A stretch of DNA of 50,335 bases from Candidatus Parvarchaeota archaeon UBA446 (lineage in GTDB: Archaea > Nanobdellota > Nanobdellia > Parvarchaeales > Parvarchaeaceae), in the NCBI GenBank assembly GCA_002503215.1, contig DARG01000017.1, positions 1 to 50,335 of the forward strand, written 5' to 3'. The position numbers were made by a program, and so were the translations under genes. Positions 24,559 to 34,311 of the stretch are shown here, piece after piece. Every line of letters begins with the position of its first letter. Within the stretch, counting starts at the first letter, position 1. The notes beneath the pieces were generated by a model, which saw only the letters and a program-made list of their open reading frames with translations, ran no database searches and was not told the origin of the DNA.

Positions 24559-25764
24559 ATGACTAAAAATAAAGATATTAATTCAACTTTTAAGTTTTTT
24601 TTGATATCTAGAGCAATGAGAAGTGTTTCACTCGTATTCGTTACTCTTGCATTACCCCTCTACCTGTTTATACTTCATTACAATGTAATATCAATAGGTA
24701 TAATCTATCTTGTTATAATTTCGTTTAATGCGCTTTTATCAGTTTTTCTTGGAGCACTCGGAGACAGATTAGGTTATAAAAAATCTCTTATAATAGGTGA
24801 AATCTTTCCGATAATTGCACTAATAATGTTATCTTCTTCGACTAATTTCTTTATTATTGTAATAGCTGCTGTATTGGGAGGTATAACTGGAGTTGCAGGA
24901 GGTATGAGAGGAGTTTTCTCACCTGGTTCTACCGCTCTTATAGTTAGTAATTGGAAGGACCAGAAAGAAAGAGTTAAAAGACTTGCAGAAACAAGTTATG
25001 TCGGTTCTGCATTCGCTATAGGAGGGAGTATGCTTCTTTATGCAATAGGATTTATTTCGGGATATGTAGGTTCTATTGGTAGTTTTCGTATTTTCTTTGC
25101 TATTTCGGCATTATTAATTATAATATCAATGATATCTCTACTTTTCGTAGAAGAAGTAAGAAGGCCTAAAAAGACTACAAGAATAATGAAAAAGAGCAGT
25201 GCAAAGTATTCCATAAAGATAATAGTAGCTAATCTCTTCAATGGATTTGGATTAGGAATAGCATTACCTTTACTACCACTGTGGTTCGAGCTTCGTTTCG
25301 GGGTTTCAATTTCTAATATAAGTATATTATATACCGTGTCTTACGCGGCTACGGCTATAGCATCTTACCTTGCGGCCAAGCGCGCATATCACAGTAGATT
25401 TTCCACACTTTTCACCGCTTCATACACTAGGACATTACAAGGAGTTATGCTTATTGTAATGGCTTTTTCTCCGCTGTTTATACTATCCATATTTTTCTTT
25501 ACTATCCGTTCTTTTATAGCGGGTTTTGGTTCACCATCTAGAAGTGCAGTCAATATGAATGGAGTAAATTCACAGGATTATGGTACTGCTTCCAGTATAA
25601 TGGGTCTTTCTAATAGACTTTCCCAGACTAGTTCCGGTTTATCCGGATATATGATGGATGTATATCTTCCTTTTCCAGTATTAATGGGAGGAATACTGCA
25701 AACATTTGGAGGATTTATCTATTATAAGGTGCTTTTGCCGAGAAAAAAGCGGTCTTATAAATGA
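24559..25764 (+). CDS. MFS transporter
   Basis: This 401-residue, 12-helix major facilitator protein has a clear motif A after helix 2 (GALGDRLGYKKSLIIGE) and a glycine-rich helix 4 (GGITGVAGGMRGVFSPGSTA). A basic central loop VRRPKKTTRIMKKSSAK separates the halves. These traits suit a proton-driven drug or metabolite exporter. It is divergent from an FMN reductase across a palindromic site, and the DUF5658-like gene follows 18 bases downstream. Substrate is unknown. Confidence 0.85.
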   Translation: MTKNKDINSTFKFFLISRAMRSVSLVFVTLALPLYLFILHYNVISIGIIYLVIISFNALLSVFLGALGDRLGYKKSLIIGEIFPIIALIMLSSSTNFFIIVIAAVLGGITGVAGGMRGVFSPGSTALIVSNWKDQKERVKRLAETSYVGSAFAIGGSMLLYAIGFISGYVGSIGSFRIFFAISALLIIISMISLLFVEEVRRPKKTTRIMKKSSAKYSIKIIVANLFNGFGLGIALPLLPLWFELRFGVSISNISILYTVSYAATAIASYLAAKRAYHSRFSTLFTASYTRTLQGVMLIVMAFSPLFILSIFFFTIRSFIAGFGSPSRSAVNMNGVNSQDYGTASSIMGLSNRLSQTSSGLSGYMMDVYLPFPVLMGGILQTFGGFIYYKVLLPRKKRSYK

Positions 25765-25782
25765 TCAGGTTTTATAAGTGTG

Positions 25783-26343
25783 ATGGGGTTGGAGTCCTTG
25801 CTGGAACAAACAAAAGCTAACAAACCAAAGAAAGGCTTCAAATCTTACCTGTATAAAGTATACTATGGCATAAAAAATTTTTACACGACGAATTTATCGG
25901 TAAAATTTAAACTATTATATGAAACCGCTGCTATGTTTTCCGACAGGATGCTCACGTTTTTCGGTATAAAATATCAAGGAGGCGAAGAAGCAAACCCTAT
26001 ATCCTCATACCTATTTAAATATTTTGGAATCGTACCAGCAGAAATCGGTTCGTATTTTATACTAAACGTTATGTTATATGTATTCTCGAATAAAATTCAT
26101 AAGAAAGCTGGAATGGACGAGAGAGAGCTGCTTGGAAGTGCATATCTTGGAATAGGAGGGGCAGAATCCCTTGTTTCACTACATAATTATCTCAGTCTGA
26201 ACAATTATAGCAATTTTATATCCAACATGACATATACACAGGCATTATTACCTCTAAGCGTCATAGTCGCCGCACCGTTCCTGTATAATTTTATAAAGAA
26301 CCATTACAAGAAAGCTGAAAAAGGAGGGAAGGATGCCGACTAA
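25783..26343 (+). CDS. Membrane protein, DUF5658-like
   Basis: This 186-residue protein has an amphipathic, basic N-terminus and about four helices. The segment EEANPISSYLFKYFGIVPAEIGSYF resembles the E-x-NP…G…K/E pattern of DUF5658 proteins. A TTTATAAG box lies just upstream, and both GTG (25780) and ATG (25783) are available, the ATG being preferred. Its last bases overlap the end of the convergent nitrilase-fold gene by four bases. Function is unknown. Confidence 0.5.
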   Translation: MGLESLLEQTKANKPKKGFKSYLYKVYYGIKNFYTTNLSVKFKLLYETAAMFSDRMLTFFGIKYQGGEEANPISSYLFKYFGIVPAEIGSYFILNVMLYVFSNKIHKKAGMDERELLGSAYLGIGGAESLVSLHNYLSLNNYSNFISNMTYTQALLPLSVIVAAPFLYNFIKNHYKKAEKGGKDAD

Positions 26344-27206
26344 AGCTCGAAATCAAGACTGAATATATCCATCCTCTCATTTTTTTCTACTGGTTTTAAC
26401 TTTGGTATATATTTTTTGACTACTTTGGCTCGAGGTTCAATATCTCCATCTACGATGGCTAGGTAACCTTCCTTATTTGTTACCTGCTGTGACGTTGAGT
26501 TTCCACATGATGATAATATTTGTAAGTCTATATCCCTAATACCTATCTTCTTTAATATACCTGCATCTGCGCATATCTCTACCGCGGTTTTCAATCCGTA
26601 TACTTCTATTATTGGCGAATCTCCAAAGGACTTTGAGTAATCCTCTGAACTTGAAGTCTGTGAAGGATAAAGTTTGAGCATATTATCTAGGTTGAATCTA
26701 GATCCAAGCCCGTCATTAAACTTATAGATATTTTTTATTACTCTGCCAGCCTTTATCACAGGCATATGATTATACAGAATCTTATTGCTGTCATAGAACA
26801 TCCCCGTTCCGGGGTATATTACCATATCAGAATCTCTGCTCTCTCTTAGAAGTGACTTTATTATTTTGTCATATTCTCTCTTTGAGTGGGGAACATAAAT
26901 TGTATCATCAAATTTTTCTACCCCTGAATTCATCGCTTCTGCAAGTATATCCCTCGCATCTCTCGGTGCATATTCAATATAATCAGGAGCGTTGAACATG
27001 GTATTGACTATTCTTTTCGCATCCTCTCTTCTTAACATACTGTTTGTAAATATGCCTGGAGAACAAGTCAGACTCCATTCTGGCCCTATAAGTACATTGA
27101 TACCTTTCTCATTCGCATAGCGTATATTATCTATGACCTCGTATGGGCTTCCGTACTTACTAGTTTCTATGTTTTTCATTGCTCCTAGCAATAGTTCTAA
27201 CTTCAT
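26340..27206 (-). CDS. Carbon-nitrogen hydrolase (nitrilase superfamily)
   Basis: This 288-residue protein has the Glu-Lys-Cys order of nitrilase-fold amidohydrolases. Glu43 lies in LIGPEWSL, Lys162 in NIYKFNDG and Cys212 in AVEICADAG. The region between Glu and Lys contains an added helical insert (DAKRIVNTM to EAMNSGVEKFD) that is longer than usual. The stretch after Cys, IDLQILSSCGNSTSQQVTNKEGY, matches the family's late substrate-pocket loop. Amide, nitrile or carbamoyl substrates are possible and none is indicated by neighbours. No signal peptide is seen. Family is likely; subfamily is not recognised. Confidence 0.72.
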   Translation of the reverse strand: MKLELLLGAMKNIETSKYGSPYEVIDNIRYANEKGINVLIGPEWSLTCSPGIFTNSMLRREDAKRIVNTMFNAPDYIEYAPRDARDILAEAMNSGVEKFDDTIYVPHSKREYDKIIKSLLRESRDSDMVIYPGTGMFYDSNKILYNHMPVIKAGRVIKNIYKFNDGLGSRFNLDNMLKLYPSQTSSSEDYSKSFGDSPIIEVYGLKTAVEICADAGILKKIGIRDIDLQILSSCGNSTSQQVTNKEGYLAIVDGDIEPRAKVVKKYIPKLKPVEKNERMDIFSLDFEL

Positions 27207-27277
27207 TTTACCTATTAGAAAGTAAATAATATTAATACTTTTATATTTATAGACTACTTCAAAATTATCCTAGTCTT

Positions 27278-27934
27278 TTAAGGAGGTGCTGCGAGGTGCG
27301 AAGGAATTGCCGCAGCGCCAGTGAATGCCGCAAGAACGGCACCTATAGTTATAAAAATAATGAAAAGCACTATCCAAATAAGCCACTTATTACTTAGAGG
27401 TTTATTGCTGCCATTTTCCTTATATTTGTCAAGTATTAATGCAGTAGGGTATGCAAATATACCTGCTAGTCCAAATGAAACATATAATCCAAGCAAATCT
27501 AAAGGCGCGCTAGTATAACCAAGATTATAACCCGCAACCCCATACTCTATCAATACAAGACCAGCGAAAAGTGCAACAAGACCAACATACTGTAGTTTCT
27601 GCTTATATTTTACTGATAATACAAATCCTAAGAGAATTATCCCAAGTAGGATGAAAGGATCATAGAATAAAAGGTCATAAGCACCAGGCAAGTTCCATGT
27701 CATTTCTCCGTAAAAACCCATTACCAGTATGAAAAGAGCTAAAGCGGCAAACATAAATATAGAATCGCCTAAACGAGACTCTATACTTACCTTAGAATTA
27801 GATTTTGAGATATATCTCGCTCTGTAATCTTTATACATACCTAGAATGACATAATCCATAAGGAAACCTACAAAAGCTACTACGAACAATTCTAGAGCCA
27901 ATTCATCAACGAATCCCATAGCTTTACTATACAT
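27278..27934 (-). CDS. Polytopic membrane protein, DUF981-like
   Basis: This 218-residue protein has about six hydrophobic helices. The motif TWNLPGAYDLLFYDPFILLGIILL resembles the DUF981 (COG3374) family of archaeal and actinobacterial membrane proteins. The C-terminus ends in an alanine/proline-rich tail. It is the last gene of a minus-strand run after cytochrome b, with a 48-base gap. Its presence there suggests a membrane or respiratory role, but this is inference only. Confidence 0.6.
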   Translation of the reverse strand: MYSKAMGFVDELALELFVVAFVGFLMDYVILGMYKDYRARYISKSNSKVSIESRLGDSIFMFAALALFILVMGFYGEMTWNLPGAYDLLFYDPFILLGIILLGFVLSVKYKQKLQYVGLVALFAGLVLIEYGVAGYNLGYTSAPLDLLGLYVSFGLAGIFAYPTALILDKYKENGSNKPLSNKWLIWIVLFIIFITIGAVLAAFTGAAAIPSHLAAPP

Positions 27935-27982
27935 TTGCTATTTAAATATGGATACTATCGTAATAGTTACGACTATCTAATT

Positions 27983-29485
27983 TCATTTTTTAGTCTTTCG
28001 CATTTCTGAATTGGTATGTTTATTCCAGAAAAGTTTATACAGTTTAAGTTTATCGGGTATGTCTCTTACCCATGGTATGAATGGAAGCAGCATCAATATA
28101 AGTAGAGCTATAACCGCTATTAGACCATTTTCGAGGTCGTTCCACCAAGGTATACCAGATGTAGTTATTTCCAGTGCATCGTAAGGTATAAGCCAATACT
28201 GTATGGACCAGGGGGGCGCTCCAACCTTTAACATACCCCATTGAGCAGTTCTAAGCCCAAACGTAGTTGCGTCTTTAGAAAGAGCACCCGTATCATAAAG
28301 AAAGCGTATAATATAAGTCTCATCTAATCCGCTTGAACTTTCGTTCTGTACTACAAACTGATATTCTCCAGACTTAGCCATTTGGGTCAGCTGCGCAGTA
28401 GCAACCATTAAAGGATTGCTGGATTTCAAAGCATTTGAAATGGAACCATTATTGCTGAAGTAATGATATGCCTCTGCAAAATCTGCATTCTGCTGCGACT
28501 GGTTTTCTGAATTGAAAATTGACATTTCATTTGTCTTATTGGAAAATCTAATGTAAGCAGAATAAGGAACCGTAAAGTAAACTGCTCTTGTACTGAAAGT
28601 GTATGGATCTATTGTATCCAAATAAGTCGCGGTACTGGAAGAAAAGTTATATTCCTGTAGTAGCGTAGTACCAATATTAGAAGGATTAGATGTCGCTGCT
28701 TGGCTTATTGTAAGTGGTGCTATGTACGGAGAACTGAATATGAAAGCGAATATAATTATTATTACGAATATGTATATCATTCTCCTATACATCTTTTTAT
28801 GGTCAGCTTCCACCATTTTGTAAGGTATATCCTTTCTGTAAGGTGTGCTTAAGCCGTCTCTTTTTACCATTGAATAATGCAGGAATATAAGCGCCAATAA
28901 CAGAAGTGGAATGATTGCCACGTGCCAACCCAATACAGCACCCAGATTCATCGGATTTATCCAAAACCCTAGACCCATGCCATTCCAAAGGTCTGCACCT
29001 GCCTTAGCATTCCACTGTGAAAGTAGGCCTCCCTGTACACCTATCCCAAAAGCGAATTCTAACAGCACTAGCATAAGTATTATACTTCCAATAATCCAGA
29101 CAAGTTTCTTTTTCTTAAAAGCGGAAGTAGAAAAGTTCACAAAAACATGCAGGAACATTAGTGTAACGAAGGCTTCTGCGGCCCATAGGTGTATACTCCT
29201 AAAAAGCGTTCCTATTGCGGTAGTGTTCCACCAATAAGGCCCGAATATGAGCATTACCATCCCAGTAACTGCAAGTATGACAAAAAGCTCCAATAGATAA
29301 ATGCCTATAGTGAAGAAAAAGCTGTTTCCATAGGAAGGGACGTATTTTATATACTGCTCATGAAGGACACCAAATAGCGGGTCCAAAAGCCCTTTTAAAC
29401 CTTTTTGGTCAGTATCAGGAACATTATTATGACTATTATCGGTATTACTTAGATTAGTGTTTATATCACTTTTTTGACTAGCCAT
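27983..29485 (-). CDS. Cytochrome b (b6-like) with an enlarged extracytoplasmic loop
   Basis: This 500-residue membrane electron carrier would oxidise quinol in a cytochrome bc-type complex. The N-terminal four-helix domain has heme ligand pairs His99/His113 (spacing 14) and His188/His203 (spacing 15). The 14/15 pattern is that of cytochrome b6 rather than mitochondrial cytochrome b (14/14). After helix 5 comes a loop of about 170 residues rich in S, N and T (256-425), far longer than usual. Where the Qo-site PEWY motif is expected, the sequence reads PPWS (424-427) followed by YWLIPYDALEI. No Rieske protein gene is in the window. An HxlR-type regulator gene lies 25 bases upstream. Confidence 0.85.
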   Translation of the reverse strand: MASQKSDINTNLSNTDNSHNNVPDTDQKGLKGLLDPLFGVLHEQYIKYVPSYGNSFFFTIGIYLLELFVILAVTGMVMLIFGPYWWNTTAIGTLFRSIHLWAAEAFVTLMFLHVFVNFSTSAFKKKKLVWIIGSIILMLVLLEFAFGIGVQGGLLSQWNAKAGADLWNGMGLGFWINPMNLGAVLGWHVAIIPLLLLALIFLHYSMVKRDGLSTPYRKDIPYKMVEADHKKMYRRMIYIFVIIIIFAFIFSSPYIAPLTISQAATSNPSNIGTTLLQEYNFSSSTATYLDTIDPYTFSTRAVYFTVPYSAYIRFSNKTNEMSIFNSENQSQQNADFAEAYHYFSNNGSISNALKSSNPLMVATAQLTQMAKSGEYQFVVQNESSSGLDETYIIRFLYDTGALSKDATTFGLRTAQWGMLKVGAPPWSIQYWLIPYDALEITTSGIPWWNDLENGLIAVIALLILMLLPFIPWVRDIPDKLKLYKLFWNKHTNSEMRKTKK

Positions 29486-29510
29486 GCCAATTACTATATA
29501 ATTTAATCAA

Positions 29511-29903
29511 TTAAATAGGCTCACTAACCTTTTGGTTAGTATCTGACACTTGATTGGGCCCTAATTCGCATTCTCCACAGTTCTTTACAGGATTACCGTT
29601 ATTTAGACAGTTGGCCTGCTTAAAATATTCAAATGATATAAGTAGCTCTTTACCTTTTAAGGTAACAAGATATCTGCTGCGTTTCATCCTATTTTGATAG
29701 TATATCTCTTTAGTTATCAAACCTATTCCTACTAAATCCTTGAGTGCCTTGTTGAGTGTCTTAGGGTAAATCTTTGCATTTAAGGATAAAAGCTTGTCGA
29801 AATTTATGTCATTTCCCTGTTTTATTTCTTCAAGGATAGTAGCATCCCACTTCTTTCCTAGAATATTCAATAATTCTATTGTGCTGCATGCCATAACAAT
29901 CAT
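29511..29903 (-). CDS. HxlR-family winged-helix regulator with a cysteine cluster
   Basis: This 130-residue transcriptional regulator has the HxlR pattern: GKKWDATILEEI near the start, a recognition-helix region IYPKTLNKALKDLVGIGLITKE, and the wing NRMKRSRYLVTLKGKEL. Cys6 is the N-terminal cysteine that senses redox stress in some HxlR proteins. The extra C-terminal cluster Cys99, Cys109 and Cys112 (CxxC at the end) could bind a metal or Fe-S cluster or form disulfides. It sits between an aldo/keto reductase gene and cytochrome b in the same direction. Control of the cytochrome operon by redox state is a plausible inference. Confidence 0.82.
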   Translation of the reverse strand: MIVMACSTIELLNILGKKWDATILEEIKQGNDINFDKLLSLNAKIYPKTLNKALKDLVGIGLITKEIYYQNRMKRSRYLVTLKGKELLISFEYFKQANCLNNGNPVKNCGECELGPNQVSDTNQKVSEPI

Positions 29904-29927
29904 TATTCTCTTTGTTTTAATGTTATT

Positions 29928-30821
29928 TTAATCCGTCTTTTCTTCCCTGAAATTATAGCGGTTTATTGTGTCTTCTTTCTTCTTATGACCCTTGGATATT
30001 GGTTCCGTATAATATTTTTCCTCCAGCCCCGAAAGAAATGAGATATCCTCATCATTAAGTTTTATGTCTGCTGAAGCTATGTCTTCTTTCATATGCTCAG
30101 TATTACTTGCTTTCGGTATTGGAAAAGTATTATCTCTGTGGAGTAACCAGCTGAGAGCTATCTGCGCAGGTTGCTTGCCGTATTTTTTTCCAATCGATAA
30201 AAGGTCTTCCATAAGTTTAGCATTTCCAAATAGCTTTCCATGTGAAAGTGGACTGTAAGCTATTATTGCAATACTATTTTCTCTGCAATAATCAAAAAGA
30301 CCGCTCTTTTCTATATCTCGAGTAACAATACTATATTCTACTTGATTAGAGGCTATCTCATACTTTGACATTGCATTCTGCGCATCCTTCATTTCACTAA
30401 GTGAAAAATTACTTATACCTATACTCTTTATTTTGCCGTCGCTGACAAGTTTTTCCATTGCCCTCATGGTTTCTTTGATATCAATTGCCTTATTTGGCCA
30501 ATGTAGTTGGTATAGATCCAAGTATTTAGTTCCAAGCTTTTCCAGACTACCCTCACACGCCTTTATCACATCATCATAACCAAAGTGTGTAGGCCAGACT
30601 TTGCTTGCTATGAAAAGTTTTTCTCTATCATAATCTTTTATAGCCTGCGCCACAACGTTTTCAGTGTTGTACATCTCTGCAGTATCTATGAAATTAATTC
30701 CGTTATCTAGGGCATACTTTATAGCCTTAACATTTTCATTTATATCGCTGCTTAGTTCCCATGTGCCTACCCCAAGAACAGAAAGTTGCCTTTTGGTTTT
30801 GTTAAATTCTTTTGTTTCCAT
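29928..30821 (-). CDS. Aldo/keto reductase
   Basis: This NAD(P)H-dependent carbonyl reductase of the AKR superfamily has 297 residues. The catalytic tetrad is complete: Asp46 (FIDTAEMY), Tyr51, Lys74 (IASKVW) and His107 (YQLHWPN). The cofactor-binding segment near the end reads FPIPKASNTEHMKED. The substrate is not evident; sugar-derived or toxic aldehydes are usual. Its stop lies 24 bases before the HxlR gene, so it may be the first gene of the run leading to cytochrome b. Confidence 0.92.
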   Translation of the reverse strand: METKEFNKTKRQLSVLGVGTWELSSDINENVKAIKYALDNGINFIDTAEMYNTENVVAQAIKDYDREKLFIASKVWPTHFGYDDVIKACEGSLEKLGTKYLDLYQLHWPNKAIDIKETMRAMEKLVSDGKIKSIGISNFSLSEMKDAQNAMSKYEIASNQVEYSIVTRDIEKSGLFDYCRENSIAIIAYSPLSHGKLFGNAKLMEDLLSIGKKYGKQPAQIALSWLLHRDNTFPIPKASNTEHMKEDIASADIKLNDEDISFLSGLEEKYYTEPISKGHKKKEDTINRYNFREEKTD

Positions 30822-30913
30822 GTATTAGTTAGGAGTTTGTTATATTTATAACCACTAGTATTTCTGCGACTATAATAAAATTTATGTCTTTCTTACCTGT
30901 ATTTGCCTGCAAT

Positions 30914-31498
30914 TTATAAATTCTTTATTATCTCATCTGTGCTTAAAACATCAAACATTTTTCTCATATTAAGTATGGATCTGTCATTTGCGTCCTTGTC
31001 ACTGGAGGACGATGAATCCGAGCAGACAATAGTATAGAACCCTCTGTTGGCGGCATCCCTTGCAGTGGACTCAACCCCTATCTCTGTAGCTATACCTGCG
31101 ATTATAATTGTTTCTATACCGGAATTTCTGGCCATAAGCTCAAAATTTGTTCCTATGAATATACTAGCGGTGTTCTTGCTCAGGACTATCTCATTTTCTC
31201 TTGGATCTATAACCAAATCAAACATCTCTTTTGGAATTTGCGACATATTAAAACCAGTTTTCCCATAGGAGTATTTTCTGGCAGGAGATTCGAACCTAGT
31301 CGGTAGGGGAGTTATCTTTGTAAAAAATACAGGCATATTCCGTTCTCTTGCCTTGTTTATCAACTTGTCTATATTTACTGTGAATTCTTCCTTATTGTAT
31401 ATTCTGTCAACCAGCATCTTCTGAACATCCCACACAACGAGTGCAGTGTGCTCTGGAGCTATTATATCCTTCAATTCACTATAAACTTTTCTTTCCAT
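30914..31498 (-). CDS. Isochorismatase-fold hydrolase lacking the catalytic cysteine
   Basis: This 194-residue protein has the isochorismatase-like fold. Asp24 (VVWDVQKML) and Lys108 ([10 protein letters not shown]) of the catalytic set are present. The third residue, Cys in nicotinamidases and N-carbamoyl amidohydrolases, is Gly141 in [15 protein letters not shown]. True isochorismatases such as EntB also have Gly at this point, so vinyl-ether hydrolysis without a Cys nucleophile is possible. No isochorismate pathway gene is nearby, and the substrate is unknown. It is transcribed with the aldo/keto reductase direction, 92 bases upstream of it. Confidence 0.8.
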   Translation of the reverse strand: MERKVYSELKDIIAPEHTALVVWDVQKMLVDRIYNKEEFTVNIDKLINKARERNMPVFFTKITPLPTRFESPARKYSYGKTGFNMSQIPKEMFDLVIDPRENEIVLSKNTASIFIGTNFELMARNSGIETIIIAGIATEIGVESTARDAANRGFYTIVCSDSSSSSDKDANDRSILNMRKMFDVLSTDEIIKNL

Positions 31499-31590
31499 TT
31501 TATTTTTATTCGATGATTCTATAAAAAAGTACTGTTTTACTTTATACTAACAAATCCAAAATTTTTATAATACTCTTGCCATTGATATCT

Positions 31591-34311
31591 ATGGATCTTG
31601 CAATAAACATACTTATAAAAGCTAATCCAGGTACAGGGAAAACAACGGCACTTGCAGATAGAGTGGTAGAACTTGTTAAAAATGGGGTAAACGAAAATGA
31701 GATAGTATGCCTTACTTTCACAAACAAAGCAGTTGATGAGATGTTCGATAAGATAACCAACAAGTTCAAGGAGAACGAGATAGAACCGGCGAGGATAAAC
31801 GGACTTACTATTGCAACTTTTCATAGTTTCTGCAACGCTTATTTTTCTGGAGATGGAAAGGAATTAGAACTAGTAAACAACAACTTCATAAGGTTCTCTA
31901 TATACAAAAGCCTTGAGAGCAACAATGCTTTCAACTATGAAAAGGATTACATTATCCAAGAATTGATACCAAAGATAGAAAACTCAATAAGATACATAAA
32001 AAGTTTTGGGATATTGCCAGATAGTGTGGATATAAAAAGTACTAAGGAAGATCTTATGGGAAGTTCATTCCTGGAGAACATGAGTGAAGTACGGGTTGAT
32101 GAGATTTTGGCATTTCTTGACTATTTTATAACAGCCTTCCGTGACTACGAGAAATCAAAGGGAGACGACAAAATAGATTACAATGATCTTTTGAGCCGGT
32201 TTTTGATGGAATATGACCCACTTAAAAAACACTATAAGTATGTGCTGGTGGACGAGCTGCAAGACCTCAATGAAGTAGAAGCGAATATAGCTAGGCTATT
32301 AGGAGATTATATGTTCCTAGTAGGAGACAGAAAACAGTCAATATTCGGATTTCAAGGTGGTAGCCTAAAGAATTTCATCGAATTTGAGAAGATGCCTGGC
32401 GCAGATATAAGCACCAAAGTCCTCAATTATAGGAGCTACAACAGCATACTTAATTATTCCAAACAGTATTTTCTGAAAAATACAAAAGACCCAACTTATG
32501 CAAACGAACTTAAGGATTTCACAGGAAAACTTGGAGACGGCGGAGAAGTAATACAGATAGTTGGAAATAATGTTAACAACATTGCCGTGAAGCACGCGAT
32601 AGAACTTCTGTCAAATGGAAAGAAAGTGGCTATAATAACTAGGACCAACGAGCAGATAGTTGAAATATCAAGGATGCTAGATGCCAAGAACCTAAGGTAT
32701 GCCACTACCGCAAGTGCCTCTGTTTCCAAGCGTGCCAAAAACGCTATAATAGATTATGTAAAAGGGCTTTTTTACAGAGATGAACGGGATGTAATAAAAG
32801 CGTTATTCACTCCTTTTTCGGGAATACCATTAAGAAAGGCTTTTCAAATAGAGGAAAAATATCGGAAGAGGGAGATAACTTTCGAGGAATTAAAGAGGCT
32901 TGCGAAACCGTTTTTCGAGAATATTGAAAAAGCATTTGATGTGTACGGCTTGAACAAGATATTTAACGACGTTGTACTTCCCATATCCGTTTCGCTTGAC
33001 AATGATTATTATATAAGCGCTGCGGCAGTACTGGAAAATATTAATGACTATTTCCAGAACACCGAAATACCCAACCTTGATGATTTATTTGTATATTTAT
33101 ATGCAGCCGAAGACAACTATGACTCGAATAATGCGGATGAAAATTTTATACTGACAACAGTACACAAAGCTAAAGGTAGAGAATTTGACAATGTTATATA
33201 TTTACCAAAACGACAGAACAATAAAACCAGTTTCATTGACTTAGTAACAAATTCCATAATAAAGCAGACTAAAAATATTGATGTGAAGGAGGAACTATCT
33301 GAAGAGAGTGTGCGCGTAGATTTTGTTGCATTTACACGGGCAAAAGAAGGACTTTACATAGTAACAAATCCAAACATAGCCGAGGAATACTACATAGAAG
33401 GATTTATAGACAAAAGGATTGAAGAAGTGGAAGATGAACCAGCTCCATACAAAAAAAGATATGAGGAGGCGTATTCACTGTTCGTTAACAAGAACTATGA
33501 AGATGCAAAGAAAATACTTAATGATGATAGCAACTGGCTTTTGGACCGCATATATAACTACTTCAGAAATGGACCGAAGACAATCTCCTTCTCTCTCATT
33601 GACTCTGTGCAAAACCCAGTGAATTTCGTAAAAGGGAACATTCTGGGTATACGGGAGAAGACGGCAAGTATAGAATTCGGATCAAAGGCACACCGCATAG
33701 CAGAGGAGATGTTTAAGAAAACTTTAAATGAGGATGAACTTAATACAAACGAGATTAGAATACTTGAAAACATAAGGAAAATAGTACGGGAAATAAGCGA
33801 AAAATACGGGGCAGAACAGGTAGATGCGGAAAAATCCGTGGAGCTTCCGCTTGAAGCGGTATTTCCTGGAATGGAAAGAGAAATTAAGATAGTAGGAAAG
33901 ATAGACGCAGTGTTTCTAAATAAAGAAAAGAACAGATTTCTTATAATAGACTTCAAGACCGACAGATCGGAGGAGGAAGGTTCCAAACATAGAAGGCAAC
34001 TTTCTCTTTATAGGCGGATGCTAGCGGCAGAGAAAGGAGTGAAAGAAAAGGATATAGACACCGCGATAGCATACATAAATCTTACGGGAAAAATAAACAC
34101 TGGAAAGTTCGATTACAAACTAGATACACAGAAAATAAAGGACTCACAAATCGAGACGGTAAAAAAGCATGTTCTGCAGTTATTCGAGTATATGGACGAC
34201 CCAAATAAATTCATAGAACGGATGATCGATAAACATTATTACTTTGACGGACTCGGTGAGGAGATATTTGAGAAAGTGTACTCCGAATACAAAAACTCTA
34301 AAGTAGTATGA
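31591..34311 (+). CDS. UvrD/AddA-like SF1 helicase fused to a RecB-family nuclease
   Basis: This 906-residue DNA helicase-nuclease likely processes DNA ends or repairs damage. Helicase motifs run in order: Walker A ANPGTGKTT (11-19), LTFTNKAVDEM, DExx box LVDELQDL (about 220), VGDRKQSIFGFQGG, NYRS, TVHKAKGREFDNV (about 521) and VAFTRAKEGLY (about 578). The C-terminal 200 residues hold a PD-(D/E)XK nuclease: an early His in FGSKAHRIAEEMF, GKIDAVF, IIDFKTD (about 786) and QLSLYRRM. This is the AddA layout, but no AddB-like partner is in the window. The ATG at 31591 fits a leaderless start behind TTTTTATAATA at about 31562. A TTG 15 bases upstream is less likely. Confidence 0.9.
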   Translation: MDLAINILIKANPGTGKTTALADRVVELVKNGVNENEIVCLTFTNKAVDEMFDKITNKFKENEIEPARINGLTIATFHSFCNAYFSGDGKELELVNNNFIRFSIYKSLESNNAFNYEKDYIIQELIPKIENSIRYIKSFGILPDSVDIKSTKEDLMGSSFLENMSEVRVDEILAFLDYFITAFRDYEKSKGDDKIDYNDLLSRFLMEYDPLKKHYKYVLVDELQDLNEVEANIARLLGDYMFLVGDRKQSIFGFQGGSLKNFIEFEKMPGADISTKVLNYRSYNSILNYSKQYFLKNTKDPTYANELKDFTGKLGDGGEVIQIVGNNVNNIAVKHAIELLSNGKKVAIITRTNEQIVEISRMLDAKNLRYATTASASVSKRAKNAIIDYVKGLFYRDERDVIKALFTPFSGIPLRKAFQIEEKYRKREITFEELKRLAKPFFENIEKAFDVYGLNKIFNDVVLPISVSLDNDYYISAAAVLENINDYFQNTEIPNLDDLFVYLYAAEDNYDSNNADENFILTTVHKAKGREFDNVIYLPKRQNNKTSFIDLVTNSIIKQTKNIDVKEELSEESVRVDFVAFTRAKEGLYIVTNPNIAEEYYIEGFIDKRIEEVEDEPAPYKKRYEEAYSLFVNKNYEDAKKILNDDSNWLLDRIYNYFRNGPKTISFSLIDSVQNPVNFVKGNILGIREKTASIEFGSKAHRIAEEMFKKTLNEDELNTNEIRILENIRKIVREISEKYGAEQVDAEKSVELPLEAVFPGMEREIKIVGKIDAVFLNKEKNRFLIIDFKTDRSEEEGSKHRRQLSLYRRMLAAEKGVKEKDIDTAIAYINLTGKINTGKFDYKLDTQKIKDSQIETVKKHVLQLFEYMDDPNKFIERMIDKHYYFDGLGEEIFEKVYSEYKNSKVV

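Noticed and set aside
29523..29540. Perfect inverted repeat ACTAACC-TTTT-GGTTAGT resembling a hairpin
   Set aside because: It lies inside the last codons of the HxlR gene and has no T-tract on the transcript side. A chance palindrome in coding sequence is as likely as a terminator or operator.
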